Positions 22,622 through 31,434 of a stretch of 64,000 bases of DNA are shown one piece after another. Position 1 is the stretch's first letter, and each line of letters begins with the position of its first letter. Source of the stretch: Pseudothermotoga hypogea DSM 11164 = NBRC 106472 (GTDB taxonomy: Bacteria > Thermotogota > Thermotogae > Thermotogales > DSM-5069); the NCBI RefSeq assembly GCF_000816145.1, contig NZ_CP007141.1, positions 558,001 through 622,000 of the forward strand, written 5' to 3'. The notes under the pieces were generated by a model that saw nothing but the letters and a program-made list of their open reading frames with translations, was not told where the DNA came from and ran no database searches. The translations under genes and the position numbers were made by a program.

Positions 22622-24229
22622 TTATCCCTCCTTCCGGGTTTGAAAAGCTGCGTAGTATCGAAATTCAATCCACGGAAAAACGTCGTCTTCTTGCTCAAGC
22701 CTCGCAAGGAACTCTCCATCTATATTATCCTTCACAAGTTGTGTCTCAAGGTCTAAAAAGCGTTTCACATGAGTTTTGATTCTGTTAACTGCGTATTCAA
22801 CGTTGGTGCCCGTAGTCATGATGAAGGGCCAGTCACTCGATTCAGCCAGGAGCAGTTCTCTCAGCATCTGGTTGAGAACCCTCGTTTTCAGCGGGTCCTT
22901 CTCCTCGAAATATGTCTCGGCGAGCCTCTTCATCCTGTCTCTGATCTCGACTAAGTGCAACTGAATCCAGTCGTTTTTACCATTCAACCAGGTATCGAAA
23001 TAGCCTCCGTTACCCCACGAAGAATCTGCGGGAGTAACGATCTGGAAGCTGTCGAACTTTTCCAGCACCTCGGATGGTGTTGCGAACTTGATCTGTCTGT
23101 ATCTGGAAGCCTCAACGAAAAAGTTCTCGAGAAATTCAGGACCCTCAAACCACCAATGTCCGAAAAGCTCCGTATCGAACGGTGCCACGATGACGGGAGG
23201 CTGATTGAACACGTCAGTCAAGCTATTTATCTGGGAGATTTTCTTGTTCAGAAAATCCAGAGCGTGTTCCTTAGCAGCACTGAGTGCCTCATCACGGTTG
23301 TACAACTCTTTTTTTTCGAGTGGTGTTTCCCGCGACGTGACCTTGTGGTACTTTATACCCACGTTCACCCTCACACCGCTCTTGTCTATGTAGGGTTTTA
23401 TGTAGTCGTAATCCCTATCAAATCCGAGATCCCTGTAGAATTCTCTGTACCTTCCATCGCCCGGATAACCCAAGGTTGCGCTCCACACTTGTTCGCTCGA
23501 CTCTGGATCCCTGGCAAACGCGAACACACCAGAAGGAGTCATTACGGGTCTGTACACATCGAAGTATGGTCGCTCATCCGCATACCAGAATGCGTGTGAA
23601 TCAACGAAAAAGAACTCCACACCGTATTTTTTGAGTGTTTCATCGAGACCCGAGTGATAACCACATTCGGCCAGCCATATGCCCTTAGGCTCAAAACCGA
23701 AATGGCGTTTGAAGGTCTCCACACCGACTTTGATCTGAGTGTCGACCGCGAACGGTTGATGACGCATCAATGGGAGAAAACCGTGAGTGGCGTTGCAGGT
23801 TATCAACTGAACATTACCGAATTCGGCATGTTTCTTGAAACCATTCGCCAAGTTGCCGTTCAGCGAGTCGAGGTAATTCAAACACGCCAGAAACCTTTCT
23901 CTGTAGAAACCCGCAAGATCTCTCTCTTGCTGCGTGTTCGCTCTTGCAATTTCTTTCTCACACAGCTCAACGAGTTTCTCAGCATATTTCTTCAGTTTCT
24001 CGGTGAGTGTTGTGTTTCTGAACATTTCGAGCAGCGGAGGGCTGAGTGAGATCGTAACCTTGAACGGTACTTTCTTTTCTTGAAGCCGGTCGAACATCAT
24101 CAGCAACGGCACGTAGGATTCTAAGACCGCTTCCACGTACCATCTCTCTTCCAAATAGAGATCGTGATTCGGATGGTTCACATACGGAAGATGCGTGTGC
24201 AACACGAGCAAGAAGTATCCGTTCATCAT
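22622..24229 (-). CDS. GH57 family alpha-glucan branching enzyme-like protein
   Basis: The 535-residue protein begins with LLVLHTHLPYVNHPNHDLYLEERW, the GH57 N-terminal signature. The catalytic nucleophile Glu is in GIWLAECGYHSG and the acid Asp in VIVAPFDTELFGHWWFEGP. The C-terminal ~120 residues form the helical DUF1957-type cap. The length matches the Thermotoga AmyC/branching-enzyme group (~530). It should remodel alpha-1,4-glucan (glycogen) in the cytoplasm, as no signal peptide is present. Its start overlaps the DUF4912 stop (ATGATG). Confidence 0.88.
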   Translation of the reverse strand: MMNGYFLLVLHTHLPYVNHPNHDLYLEERWYVEAVLESYVPLLMMFDRLQEKKVPFKVTISLSPPLLEMFRNTTLTEKLKKYAEKLVELCEKEIARANTQQERDLAGFYRERFLACLNYLDSLNGNLANGFKKHAEFGNVQLITCNATHGFLPLMRHQPFAVDTQIKVGVETFKRHFGFEPKGIWLAECGYHSGLDETLKKYGVEFFFVDSHAFWYADERPYFDVYRPVMTPSGVFAFARDPESSEQVWSATLGYPGDGRYREFYRDLGFDRDYDYIKPYIDKSGVRVNVGIKYHKVTSRETPLEKKELYNRDEALSAAKEHALDFLNKKISQINSLTDVFNQPPVIVAPFDTELFGHWWFEGPEFLENFFVEASRYRQIKFATPSEVLEKFDSFQIVTPADSSWGNGGYFDTWLNGKNDWIQLHLVEIRDRMKRLAETYFEEKDPLKTRVLNQMLRELLLAESSDWPFIMTTGTNVEYAVNRIKTHVKRFLDLETQLVKDNIDGEFLARLEQEDDVFPWIEFRYYAAFQTRKEG

Positions 24230-24888
24230 CTACCACTCTCCACTTGAGACGATATGTGTATTCGTTCAACTGGTTTCAAGGGAGGTTCACCAATCTTCAC
24301 AGTACGCTTGCCCTTGATGATCCATCTCTGGCGGACAGAAGTTGAAGGTGTGTTCGAGGGGGTGCGTGCAACGTTGGATCTGAGAACGGGAACGAACTTT
24401 CCTTCCGCCTTGAAACCGAGTTCAGCAAGGTAATCGGCGTTTGCCATCGGAACGTGGAAATAATAATTCCTCGTCATCGAAAGATGAACGCCCGCTTCGA
24501 AGATCCGATGGGCGTTGGTTCCATCGAAGACGATGTAGGTCACGTCGTAGAGCCGCAGCAACACCTCTTTCTGTGCTGAAAGCTTTGAGAGAGTTTCGCT
24601 CGAAAGATCCCAGTATACATAAACCAGATTCGGGTTGACCGAGAGCAACACGAGCCTGTCAGAACCGTACGATTGTGGCAGTCCATTTTCACGGATCTCT
24701 TGCGGCGGACTGGCTTTTTCTTCCTTTTTTTGAGAAACCAGCGATTTCGCAAAATCTTGAAGGAGTTTGAGGACCTCGCTTTTCTTCATCCGCTTCTTGA
24801 CCTTCAAGCCCAGTTTCCTCGCAAGAGCCTTGGCTTCCTGAATAGTGGGGTTCTTTGAGAGGAAGACTTCGAGTTCTTCGCAGGTCAT
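24226..24888 (-). CDS. DUF4912 domain protein with Rho-N/SAP-like N-terminus
   Basis: The 220-residue protein has an N-terminal helical block (TIQEAKALARKLGLKVKKRM then KKSEVLKLLQDF) like a Rho-N or SAP nucleic-acid-binding module. A charged linker follows, then a DUF4912-type domain (VLLSVNPNLVYVYWDLSSE ... LLRLYDV ... RNYYFHVPMANADYLAELGF). Similar proteins often accompany GH57 genes in bacteria. DUF4912 resembles a carbohydrate-binding beta-sandwich, so a role beside the branching enzyme is reasonable but untested. It is the first gene of the long minus-strand train. Confidence 0.75.
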   Translation of the reverse strand: MTCEELEVFLSKNPTIQEAKALARKLGLKVKKRMKKSEVLKLLQDFAKSLVSQKKEEKASPPQEIRENGLPQSYGSDRLVLLSVNPNLVYVYWDLSSETLSKLSAQKEVLLRLYDVTYIVFDGTNAHRIFEAGVHLSMTRNYYFHVPMANADYLAELGFKAEGKFVPVLRSNVARTPSNTPSTSVRQRWIIKGKRTVKIGEPPLKPVERIHISSQVESGR

Positions 24889-24921
24889 GTTCTTGCCCCC
24901 TTTTTGAAATTTTCACAAACT

Positions 24922-24950
24922 ATTCTATCATGTTCTCATCTCGTTGTAAA
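24922..24950 (-). promoter_or_regulatory. Promoter of the DUF4912-GH57-por operon
   Basis: On the minus strand TTTACA (24945-24950) and TAGAAT (24922-24927) are separated by 17 bases, 34 bases before the DUF4912 start. This is the only strong promoter seen for the eleven genes down to 15615. Confidence 0.75.
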
Positions 24951-24963
24951 ACGGGGAAAAAAG

Positions 24964-24987
24964 AAAAAAACTCCGCACTTGCGGAGT
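24964..24987 (-). terminator. Terminator of hrcA-grpE-dnaJ
   Basis: On the minus strand ACTCCGC and GCGGAGT pair around the loop AAGT and are followed by seven T. It lies about 45 bases after dnaJ. Confidence 0.88.
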
Positions 24988-25033
24988 ATAAACGGTCACA
25001 ATCGTCACATTTTCCAAAAATCACCTAAAATTT

Positions 25034-26158
25034 TCAAGAAACGTCTATGCCCTTCTCCTTCGCTATTTCCCTCAGTAACTGTGCTTCTTTCATGGAAAGC
25101 CGTTCAGGTATCTTCACGTTCACCGTGACGTAGAGGTCTCCGCGTTTCGCAGTTCTCAGAGATGGAGCGCCTTCTCCCCTGAGCCTGAACACCGTGCCAG
25201 GTTGTGTACCTGCGGGTATTCTGAGCATCGTAGAGCTTCCGTCTGGCAAATCTATGCGCACCGTTGTTCCAAGGATGGCCTGCAGATAGTCTATCGTGAT
25301 CTCGGTGTATATGTCGTCATCTTGACGTTTGAATCTTCTGTCCGGTCGCACATGGACGATAACGTAGAGATCACCGTAAGGTCCTCCGTTATATCCCGCA
25401 TTACCTCCAGCCTCTATCTTGAGTCTGGTCCCATCCATAACACCCGCAGGTATGTTGACTGTCGTTCTGACTTTCTTCTTCAACCTGCCGGTGCCACCAC
25501 AAATGTGGCATCTCTCTTTGACCACACGCCCAGTTCCACCGCAGGTGGGACACGTTCTCGTGCTCACAAAAACACCAAAGATGCTCCTTCTCTCCTCTCT
25601 CAGTATCCCCGAACCGTGACACCTGGGACAAGTTTGATAACCGCTCCCCGGCTCGATCCCATCGCCATGGCAGTGGTCACATACTTCGTACCTGTCGTAC
25701 TCTATGGGCATTTGTTTACCAAGGAGCGATTCTATGAAATCTATTTCGACCGTTACACTGATGTCCTCACCCGCTCTGCGCCTCGCCGTCCTCTGGGCCT
25801 CTTGCGTTGAACCCCTATCGCCAAAGAAAATATCGAAGACATCCCGGCCAAAGAAACTTTCGAAATCTCTGAATATGTCCTCGAACGTGGTGGACGAAGT
25901 CTGCTGTGAAAACTCATGTTCTCCAACGTAACCGAACCTGTCGTACATGGCCCGTTTTTGTGGATCGCTCAGGACCTCGTACGCTTCCTGGATCTCCTTG
26001 AATTTCTCCTCGGCTTGTTTCTTGTTCTCCGGGTGCAGATCGGGATGCCATTGTTTTATCAACTTCTTGTACGCTTTCTTTATTTCCTCTTCAGACGCGT
26101 CCCTCGGAACACCGAGGATCGCGTAGTAATCTTTATACTGTCTGGGCACCGTTGTCAC
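25034..26158 (-). CDS. dnaJ: Chaperone protein DnaJ
   Basis: The 374-residue DnaK co-chaperone has the J domain (residues ~8-72, with HPD in [10 protein letters not shown]). A short Phe-rich linker follows without a marked Gly run. The four zinc-finger repeats are [24 protein letters not shown] and CHICGGTG, followed by two C-terminal substrate domains. It overlaps grpE by 26 bases. dnaK is not in the window, as in other Thermotogales where dnaK is elsewhere. Confidence 0.97.
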   Translation of the reverse strand: MTTVPRQYKDYYAILGVPRDASEEEIKKAYKKLIKQWHPDLHPENKKQAEEKFKEIQEAYEVLSDPQKRAMYDRFGYVGEHEFSQQTSSTTFEDIFRDFESFFGRDVFDIFFGDRGSTQEAQRTARRRAGEDISVTVEIDFIESLLGKQMPIEYDRYEVCDHCHGDGIEPGSGYQTCPRCHGSGILREERRSIFGVFVSTRTCPTCGGTGRVVKERCHICGGTGRLKKKVRTTVNIPAGVMDGTRLKIEAGGNAGYNGGPYGDLYVIVHVRPDRRFKRQDDDIYTEITIDYLQAILGTTVRIDLPDGSSTMLRIPAGTQPGTVFRLRGEGAPSLRTAKRGDLYVTVNVKIPERLSMKEAQLLREIAKEKGIDVS

Positions 26159-26672
26159 CTCTCGAAGGTTTCACAGCCACCTTGACCTTCGCTGGCTTTA
26201 GAACCTTAGAATGATACTTGTATCCGTTTTCAACGACTTCGAGCACGTCGTATTCTTCCTTTTCTTTGGTCTCGATTCTCTCAACGGCTTCATGCTCGAA
26301 CGGATCGAACTTTTGACCGACCTCTATTTTGAAAAATCCCTCGTTGTTGAGCAGTTTCCAGAGCTTCTTGTAGATCAACTTCATCCCTTTGTAGAAATCC
26401 TCAAACGTTGCACCCTGTTCAACAGCATTGAAAGCGCGCTCGAGATCGTCGAGCACGGGGATGAGTTTGGTCAGAAGATACTCGTTTGCATTTTTGAGGA
26501 TCATTTCTCTGTCCCTGAGCGTGTCCTTCTTGAAATTCTCGAATTCGGCTTTCAGCTGCTTGAGATATTTTGTGAGCTGTTCCTTCTCTTTTGTGAGCTT
26601 TTCGATCAGGTCCTCCTCGACCGTTTCAGGTTTATTCTCAACCATCTCGTTGAGTTTTTCGTTCTCAGTCAT
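26133..26672 (-). CDS. grpE: Nucleotide exchange factor GrpE
   Basis: The 179-residue protein has the long N-terminal coiled coil ([20 protein letters not shown]) and the C-terminal beta domain with [16 protein letters not shown] and [17 protein letters not shown]. It releases ADP from DnaK. The ATG overlaps the hrcA stop. Confidence 0.95.
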   Translation of the reverse strand: MTENEKLNEMVENKPETVEEDLIEKLTKEKEQLTKYLKQLKAEFENFKKDTLRDREMILKNANEYLLTKLIPVLDDLERAFNAVEQGATFEDFYKGMKLIYKKLWKLLNNEGFFKIEVGQKFDPFEHEAVERIETKEKEEYDVLEVVENGYKYHSKVLKPAKVKVAVKPSRGDNGAQTV

Positions 26673-27691
26673 CTTTCCACCTCCCGTGTGACCACTGTGA
26701 AGTACTCCGTCAACCTGCTGGTGACGTAAGTCAGGACGTTCATTATCTCCTCGTACTTGATGATCTTTGACGTCACGACAACTATCTTACCCATTGGCTC
26801 ATTCTCCTTGCGATAAGAATCAACGAAAATTGAGAACCTTTCCAGTCCCTGCAAACCGTGCTCACTACCTATAAACACTGCGGGGACTTCCTGAACTCTA
26901 TCCATGAAAGCTTTCAACAATCCGTCGTCAGACAAGAAACGCGAAAGATTCCTTATTTCGTCTATGTTGAACGTCTCACCACTTATGAGAACGTCGAGGC
27001 CGAACTTTATCATGCTGTTCCTCAAATCGTCCTTCAACGAACTGATGAGCTGTTCAGACAAATCTATCAGGGACTCGTCCCAGTCACTTTCGAACACTTC
27101 GCCCGTGAGGCTGTCGATGCTTCTGCCTTTGAGCAATCTGTTCAGCAGATTTTCAAGCATGGAATGATCCACATCAGTGAAACTCCTGAAAGGTATGAAT
27201 TTCATGAGACCCAGTTCCGTTACAACGGAAATCAAGTAATGGTTTTTTGTGATCGGCGTCACGATAGCTCTCAGGATCTTCAAACGGCCTGTGTCAGGTT
27301 TTTCCAGCACCACGGCTCCTTTCGTCATGCGTGCCAAAGCGATCGCCGCTCCTTCAAGAATTCTTTCCATGTCGCCGTACGTCAGAGGATAGCGCACGTT
27401 TATCTGGTGAGACCTCTGCGCGTAGTCTTTGGCGAGCTTCAAGGTTTCGTCCACGTAAAACCTGAAGCCTTTGTCCGTAGGGATTCTCCCAGCAGAGGTA
27501 TGCGGTTGATAAAGATAACCCAGATACTCCAGCTTTCTCAAATCGTTTCTGACCGTCGCAGCACTGCACGAAAGATTCGACACGTTCAAGACGTGCTCCG
27601 AACTCACAGGTTTTTTCGTGATGATGTACTCCCTGACCACGCAGTAAAGGATCTTCTTCTGCCTCTCGTTGACCCGCGCGTCCCGTCTCAT
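26669..27691 (-). CDS. hrcA: Heat-inducible transcription repressor HrcA
   Basis: The 340-residue repressor has the N-terminal winged helix (ERQKKILYCVVREYIITKKP ... SAATVRNDLRKLEYLGYL), the PHTSAGRIPTDKGFRFYV signature and the GAF-like dimer domain. It binds CIRCE and is chaperone-sensitive. The ATG at 27691 is two bases from the CIRCE palindrome, so the repressor shuts off its own gene. Confidence 0.96.
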   Translation of the reverse strand: MRRDARVNERQKKILYCVVREYIITKKPVSSEHVLNVSNLSCSAATVRNDLRKLEYLGYLYQPHTSAGRIPTDKGFRFYVDETLKLAKDYAQRSHQINVRYPLTYGDMERILEGAAIALARMTKGAVVLEKPDTGRLKILRAIVTPITKNHYLISVVTELGLMKFIPFRSFTDVDHSMLENLLNRLLKGRSIDSLTGEVFESDWDESLIDLSEQLISSLKDDLRNSMIKFGLDVLISGETFNIDEIRNLSRFLSDDGLLKAFMDRVQEVPAVFIGSEHGLQGLERFSIFVDSYRKENEPMGKIVVVTSKIIKYEEIMNVLTYVTSRLTEYFTVVTREVER

Positions 27692-27692
27692 A

Positions 27693-27719
27693 TTATCACT
27701 CTCGACATTCGAGTGCTAA
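27693..27719 (-). promoter_or_regulatory. CIRCE operator of hrcA-grpE-dnaJ
   Basis: The plus strand reads TTATCACTC, nine bases, GAGTGCTAA: the CIRCE consensus with one mismatch in one arm. It starts one base after the hrcA start codon's last upstream base and includes the likely hrcA ribosome site (GAGAGTG on the minus strand). Confidence 0.95.
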
Positions 27720-27723
27720 TTTC

Positions 27724-27752
27724 AGCATAGCACAGTTCGTCGTCCTTGTCAA
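27724..27752 (-). promoter_or_regulatory. hrcA operon promoter
   Basis: On the minus strand a perfect TTGACA (27747-27752), a 17-base spacer and TATGCT (27724-27729) place the start of transcription close to the CIRCE element. Confidence 0.88.
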
Positions 27753-27774
27753 GACTGCAAGGTGGTATTAGAAT
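27746..27774 (+). promoter_or_regulatory. murE-murF-mraY promoter
   Basis: TTGTCA (27746-27751), a 17-base spacer and TAGAAT (27769-27774) lie 18 bases before the murE ATG, which has AGAGGTGAT as ribosome site. The -35 box covers the same five bases as that of the hrcA promoter on the other strand. Confidence 0.82.
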
Positions 27775-27792
27775 CTTCATAGAGGTGATCCA

Positions 27793-29274
27793 ATGCACAT
27801 TGAAAAAGTGATCGAATCACTGAGACCCATACTCGTCGTAGCCAATTTGGACGGGAACATGAATCATGGGATCAGCGACATTGTGAACAACTCGAGTCAA
27901 GTCAGACCGAATTGTCTGTTTGTGTGCCACAGGGGTAGAAAGTTCGACTCACACGAGATAGCACAGGAAATATACAACAAGGGAGCCTCCCTGCTCGTTT
28001 CCGAACGACCCCTGAACGGTAGCATCCCCCATTTGATTGTCAGCGACACGCGACTCGCAGAGGCCATGCTGGCGGACGCGTTCTTTGAAAAGCCTTACAA
28101 GAAGCTTCTTACCATTGGTGTCACAGGGACCAACGGTAAGACCACGAGTGTTCATCTGTTTCACCATGTGTTGCAGAGTTTTTCGAGTCGTGGCAGTTTG
28201 CTCGGAACCGTTCATTATGAAATTCTCGGCGAGCCCAAGTTCCATCATGACAACACGACGCCAGGTGCCATCGAGATCCTCAGGGCAATGCGTAAGACTG
28301 TCGATAAGGCTGGTTCACACTTCGTGATGGAAGTTTCCTCACATGCGCTTTCTCTAAAACGTGTTGAAACCGTTAGATTTGACATCGCCGCGCTCACGAA
28401 CATAACGAGGGATCATCTGGACTTTCATCAAACCTTCGAAGAGTACACGCAGACGAAACTGCACATATTTGATCTGCTCAAAGAGAATGGCATCGCATTG
28501 ATAAGTGATGAGTACTCGCACCTGCTGAACAAAAAGGTGAGAAAAATCGTCTATGGCATTTCCCGGCAGAGCCATTATCGGATTCAAAACCTTGAGGTCA
28601 GCAAACGGGGGACAAGGTTTGAGATAGAGTGCCCTGCAGGAAAGTACAAACTCTGGATCAGGATCCCCGGTTACCACAACGCCATGAACGCGACTTTGGT
28701 GTTTGCCGGTTTGGTGGAACTTGGTTATGATCCAAACGACGTTGCCGCTTCCATAGCTTCTTTCCAAGGTGTCGATGGTCGTTTCCAGTTCATTCCCGAA
28801 GCTTCCCTGCTTGGGATAGACGTGGTTGTGGATTTCGCACACAGTCCAGACGCACTGGAAAAAACTCTGGTCACCGCGAGACATTTGACCAGTGGTAGGA
28901 TCATCACGGTGTTCGGGGCTGGTGGACAAGCGGACAAAGGTAAGAGGCCGATGATGGCTCAAATCGTGTGCCGATACTCGGACGTTGCGATCATAACGAC
29001 GGACGATCCCAGGGGTGAAGATCCCATCGAGATACTCAACGAAGTTGAAAGCGGTGTGCCATCAGGGGCGGCGTACCTCGTTATCCCGGATCGGCGTGAA
29101 GCGATCGAAACGGCCATCACTCTTGCAAACAGAGGAGATATGGTCGTCATCGCGGGGAGGGGGCACGAAGAGTATCAGATCTTCTCGGACGAGAGAAAAA
29201 TACCCTTCAAAGATGCGGACGTGGCCAGAGAAATAATCGTTCAGGAGTACCAGAGGGAAAGAAGGCATGTTTGA
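27793..29274 (+). CDS. murE: UDP-N-acetylmuramyl-tripeptide synthetase MurE
   Basis: The 493-residue Mur ligase adds the third amino acid to UDP-MurNAc-L-Ala-D-Glu. It has the P-loop GVTGTNGKTT, the carbamylated-lysine and His region HNAMNATLV, and a C-terminal TTDDPRGEDP motif. DDPR differs from the DNPR of meso-diaminopimelate enzymes and is like the lysine-adding Thermotoga enzyme, so lysine is the more likely substrate (inference). It overlaps murF by eight bases. Confidence 0.95.
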   Translation: MHIEKVIESLRPILVVANLDGNMNHGISDIVNNSSQVRPNCLFVCHRGRKFDSHEIAQEIYNKGASLLVSERPLNGSIPHLIVSDTRLAEAMLADAFFEKPYKKLLTIGVTGTNGKTTSVHLFHHVLQSFSSRGSLLGTVHYEILGEPKFHHDNTTPGAIEILRAMRKTVDKAGSHFVMEVSSHALSLKRVETVRFDIAALTNITRDHLDFHQTFEEYTQTKLHIFDLLKENGIALISDEYSHLLNKKVRKIVYGISRQSHYRIQNLEVSKRGTRFEIECPAGKYKLWIRIPGYHNAMNATLVFAGLVELGYDPNDVAASIASFQGVDGRFQFIPEASLLGIDVVVDFAHSPDALEKTLVTARHLTSGRIITVFGAGGQADKGKRPMMAQIVCRYSDVAIITTDDPRGEDPIEILNEVESGVPSGAAYLVIPDRREAIETAITLANRGDMVVIAGRGHEEYQIFSDERKIPFKDADVAREIIVQEYQRERRHV

Positions 29275-30532
29275 GAATGCGAAGTTTGTGATTGACTCTC
29301 GAGAAGCATTCGATGGTTGTGTTTTTGTCGCACTCAAGGGAGAGAAGACGGACGGACATCTTTACGTACGCCAAGCACTCGAAAAAGGTGCGTCCTTGGC
29401 TGTCGTGGAACGAGACGTCGACGTGCCCAAAGAAAAACTGTACCTCGTGAAGGACACCAGGTATTTTCTCCAACAGATGGCAGCACAAAAACTTGCTATG
29501 TATGATCCTCAAATCGTCGGTATAACTGGTTCGAACGGCAAGACGACCACAAAAGAGATGATACATCACTGTCTTGGAAAGGAGCTCGCGTTCAGAAACC
29601 CAGGCAATCTCAACACGGAAATTGGCCTTCCTTTGTCAATTCTGAACGATTATCACGGTCAACCGTACGCGATCTTGGAAATGGCGATGAACAAACCGGG
29701 GGATATATCCACGCTGTGCCGGATCGCTCGACCCCACGTTTCCGTCCTCTTGAACGTTGGCACCGCACACAGGGGTGTGGCGGGTGGAGACGAACAAATA
29801 CTCAGAGGTAAGTTGGAGATCGTTGAGAACATGAGAGAAGATGGCATCGCCATAGTTCACAGCGATCCAAGGATCTTGGAGAAGATCAAAGAAAAGAAAT
29901 TCCTGGCTTTTGGTTTTTACAGCGGCGACTATAAACTCGTATCTTACAAATATGAAGAGTTCTCAACGATAGCTCATTATGAAACGCCTGAAGGAAAGAA
30001 AAAAGTACGTTTCTCGGCGATCTTAAACTTGGGACAGCTGGTGAACGTTGCCGCAGTTTTAGCGGTGTTCGATGTGCTTGGTCTGGATGTTGATCTTTCG
30101 AAGTTCGAAACTTTTATTCCGGTGGATGGAAGATTCAAAGTTATAAAAGTTGATGACGTTTACGCGGTGGATGACACTTACAACGCGAGCTTGGAATCTT
30201 TCAGGATCGCTGTTGAAACGCTCAAGAAACTTGGTAAGAGAGCCTACGCCGTTGTCGGTTCGATAAAGGAACAGGGTATCTACTCCGAGCAAACTCACAG
30301 ACAGCTCGGAAGGATCCTCGAGCAACTGGACGGGGTCTTGGTCTACAACATCGACCACGAGATAGATGCCATGGAATGTTCCAAGATCATCTTGAAGAGC
30401 GATGAGCCAAAGGCCATAGTTGAACAGTTGAGGAACCTGCTCGAGCCGAAAGATGCGGTTCTGTTCAAAGCCTCGCGCGCAGTTGGCATGGAGAAGGTGC
30501 TCGAACTGTTTCTGGGGGGAAAGAAGGCATGA
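29267..30532 (+). CDS. murF: UDP-N-acetylmuramoyl-tripeptide--D-alanyl-D-alanine ligase MurF
   Basis: The 421-residue Mur ligase has the P-loop GITGSNGKTTTKEM, the GNLNTEIGLPLSIL stretch characteristic of MurF and DDTYNASLESF. It completes the cytoplasmic pentapeptide precursor. It overlaps both neighbours by a few bases and its product feeds MraY encoded next. Confidence 0.94.
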   Translation: MFENAKFVIDSREAFDGCVFVALKGEKTDGHLYVRQALEKGASLAVVERDVDVPKEKLYLVKDTRYFLQQMAAQKLAMYDPQIVGITGSNGKTTTKEMIHHCLGKELAFRNPGNLNTEIGLPLSILNDYHGQPYAILEMAMNKPGDISTLCRIARPHVSVLLNVGTAHRGVAGGDEQILRGKLEIVENMREDGIAIVHSDPRILEKIKEKKFLAFGFYSGDYKLVSYKYEEFSTIAHYETPEGKKKVRFSAILNLGQLVNVAAVLAVFDVLGLDVDLSKFETFIPVDGRFKVIKVDDVYAVDDTYNASLESFRIAVETLKKLGKRAYAVVGSIKEQGIYSEQTHRQLGRILEQLDGVLVYNIDHEIDAMECSKIILKSDEPKAIVEQLRNLLEPKDAVLFKASRAVGMEKVLELFLGGKKA

Positions 30533-31434
30533 GATATTTTGCCATCACATTCCTTCCCTGTGTCGTGCTTTATCCATTCCTCATAGAATTGTTCAAAAGA
30601 CTCCGCGTAGGCCAGTTCATAAGGGAAGAAGGTCCGGATCTTCATGGTTACAAGACTGGAACGCCAACGATGGGAGGCGTACTGTTCTCGATTTTCGGAG
30701 CACTTTCGTGTTTCGCTTTTGGATACACGATCGACGGCTTGACGATCTTTCTGTTTTCGTCGATCGGTTTTCTGGACGACCTTTTGAGTGTGATCAAAAA
30801 GACATCACTTGGTCTGAGAGCTTGGCAGAAGTTCTCCCTGCAGATCATTTTCGCGACGGTTCTGTTGATACTGATCAGACCTGATACAAAACTACAGATT
30901 CCGTTCTTACAGAAGGATTTGGATCTTGGCAGGCTCTATTGGATCTTCGCTGTTCTCTTGATAGCCGGGCTGAGCAACGCTACAAACCTTACGGATGGGC
31001 TCGACGGGCTCGCAGCGAGCGTGTTTTTGACGAGCGCAATACCTTATTGGTTCCTGCTCGGAAAGAGTGCAGATTCACTGATTCTATTTTCGCTTAGTGT
31101 GACGGCTTTTTTGTTTTACAACATCAAACCTGCGAAAATGTTCATGGGCGATACCGGTTCACTCGCACTCGGTGCGTTGATCGCCGTGGTTTCGATAAGA
31201 ACCTCCACGGAGATCATAGCGTTACTGTGTTCGAGCATCTTTGTTGTTGAAACACTCAGCGTGATGATACAGGTGAGCAGTTACAAACTCTTCAAGAAGA
31301 GAGTGTTCAAGATGTCTCCCATTCATCATCACTTTGAGTTGCTCGGCTGGAGTGAAGAAAGAATCGTTCAGATCTTCGCACTGACCAACCTAACAGTTTC
31401 AATATTCGTCCTTCTCGGTGAAAGAGCGCTATGA
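30529..31434 (+). CDS. mraY: Phospho-N-acetylmuramoyl-pentapeptide transferase MraY
   Basis: The 301-residue polytopic membrane enzyme transfers phospho-MurNAc-pentapeptide to undecaprenyl phosphate, giving lipid I. The signatures are ATNLTDGLDGLA, the catalytic KMFMGDTGSLALG and MSPIHHHFELLGW. About ten membrane segments are visible. It is slightly shorter than the E. coli enzyme (360) because of a shorter N-terminal part. Four-base overlaps on both sides show coupling. Confidence 0.95.
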   Translation: MRYFAITFLPCVVLYPFLIELFKRLRVGQFIREEGPDLHGYKTGTPTMGGVLFSIFGALSCFAFGYTIDGLTIFLFSSIGFLDDLLSVIKKTSLGLRAWQKFSLQIIFATVLLILIRPDTKLQIPFLQKDLDLGRLYWIFAVLLIAGLSNATNLTDGLDGLAASVFLTSAIPYWFLLGKSADSLILFSLSVTAFLFYNIKPAKMFMGDTGSLALGALIAVVSIRTSTEIIALLCSSIFVVETLSVMIQVSSYKLFKKRVFKMSPIHHHFELLGWSEERIVQIFALTNLTVSIFVLLGERAL

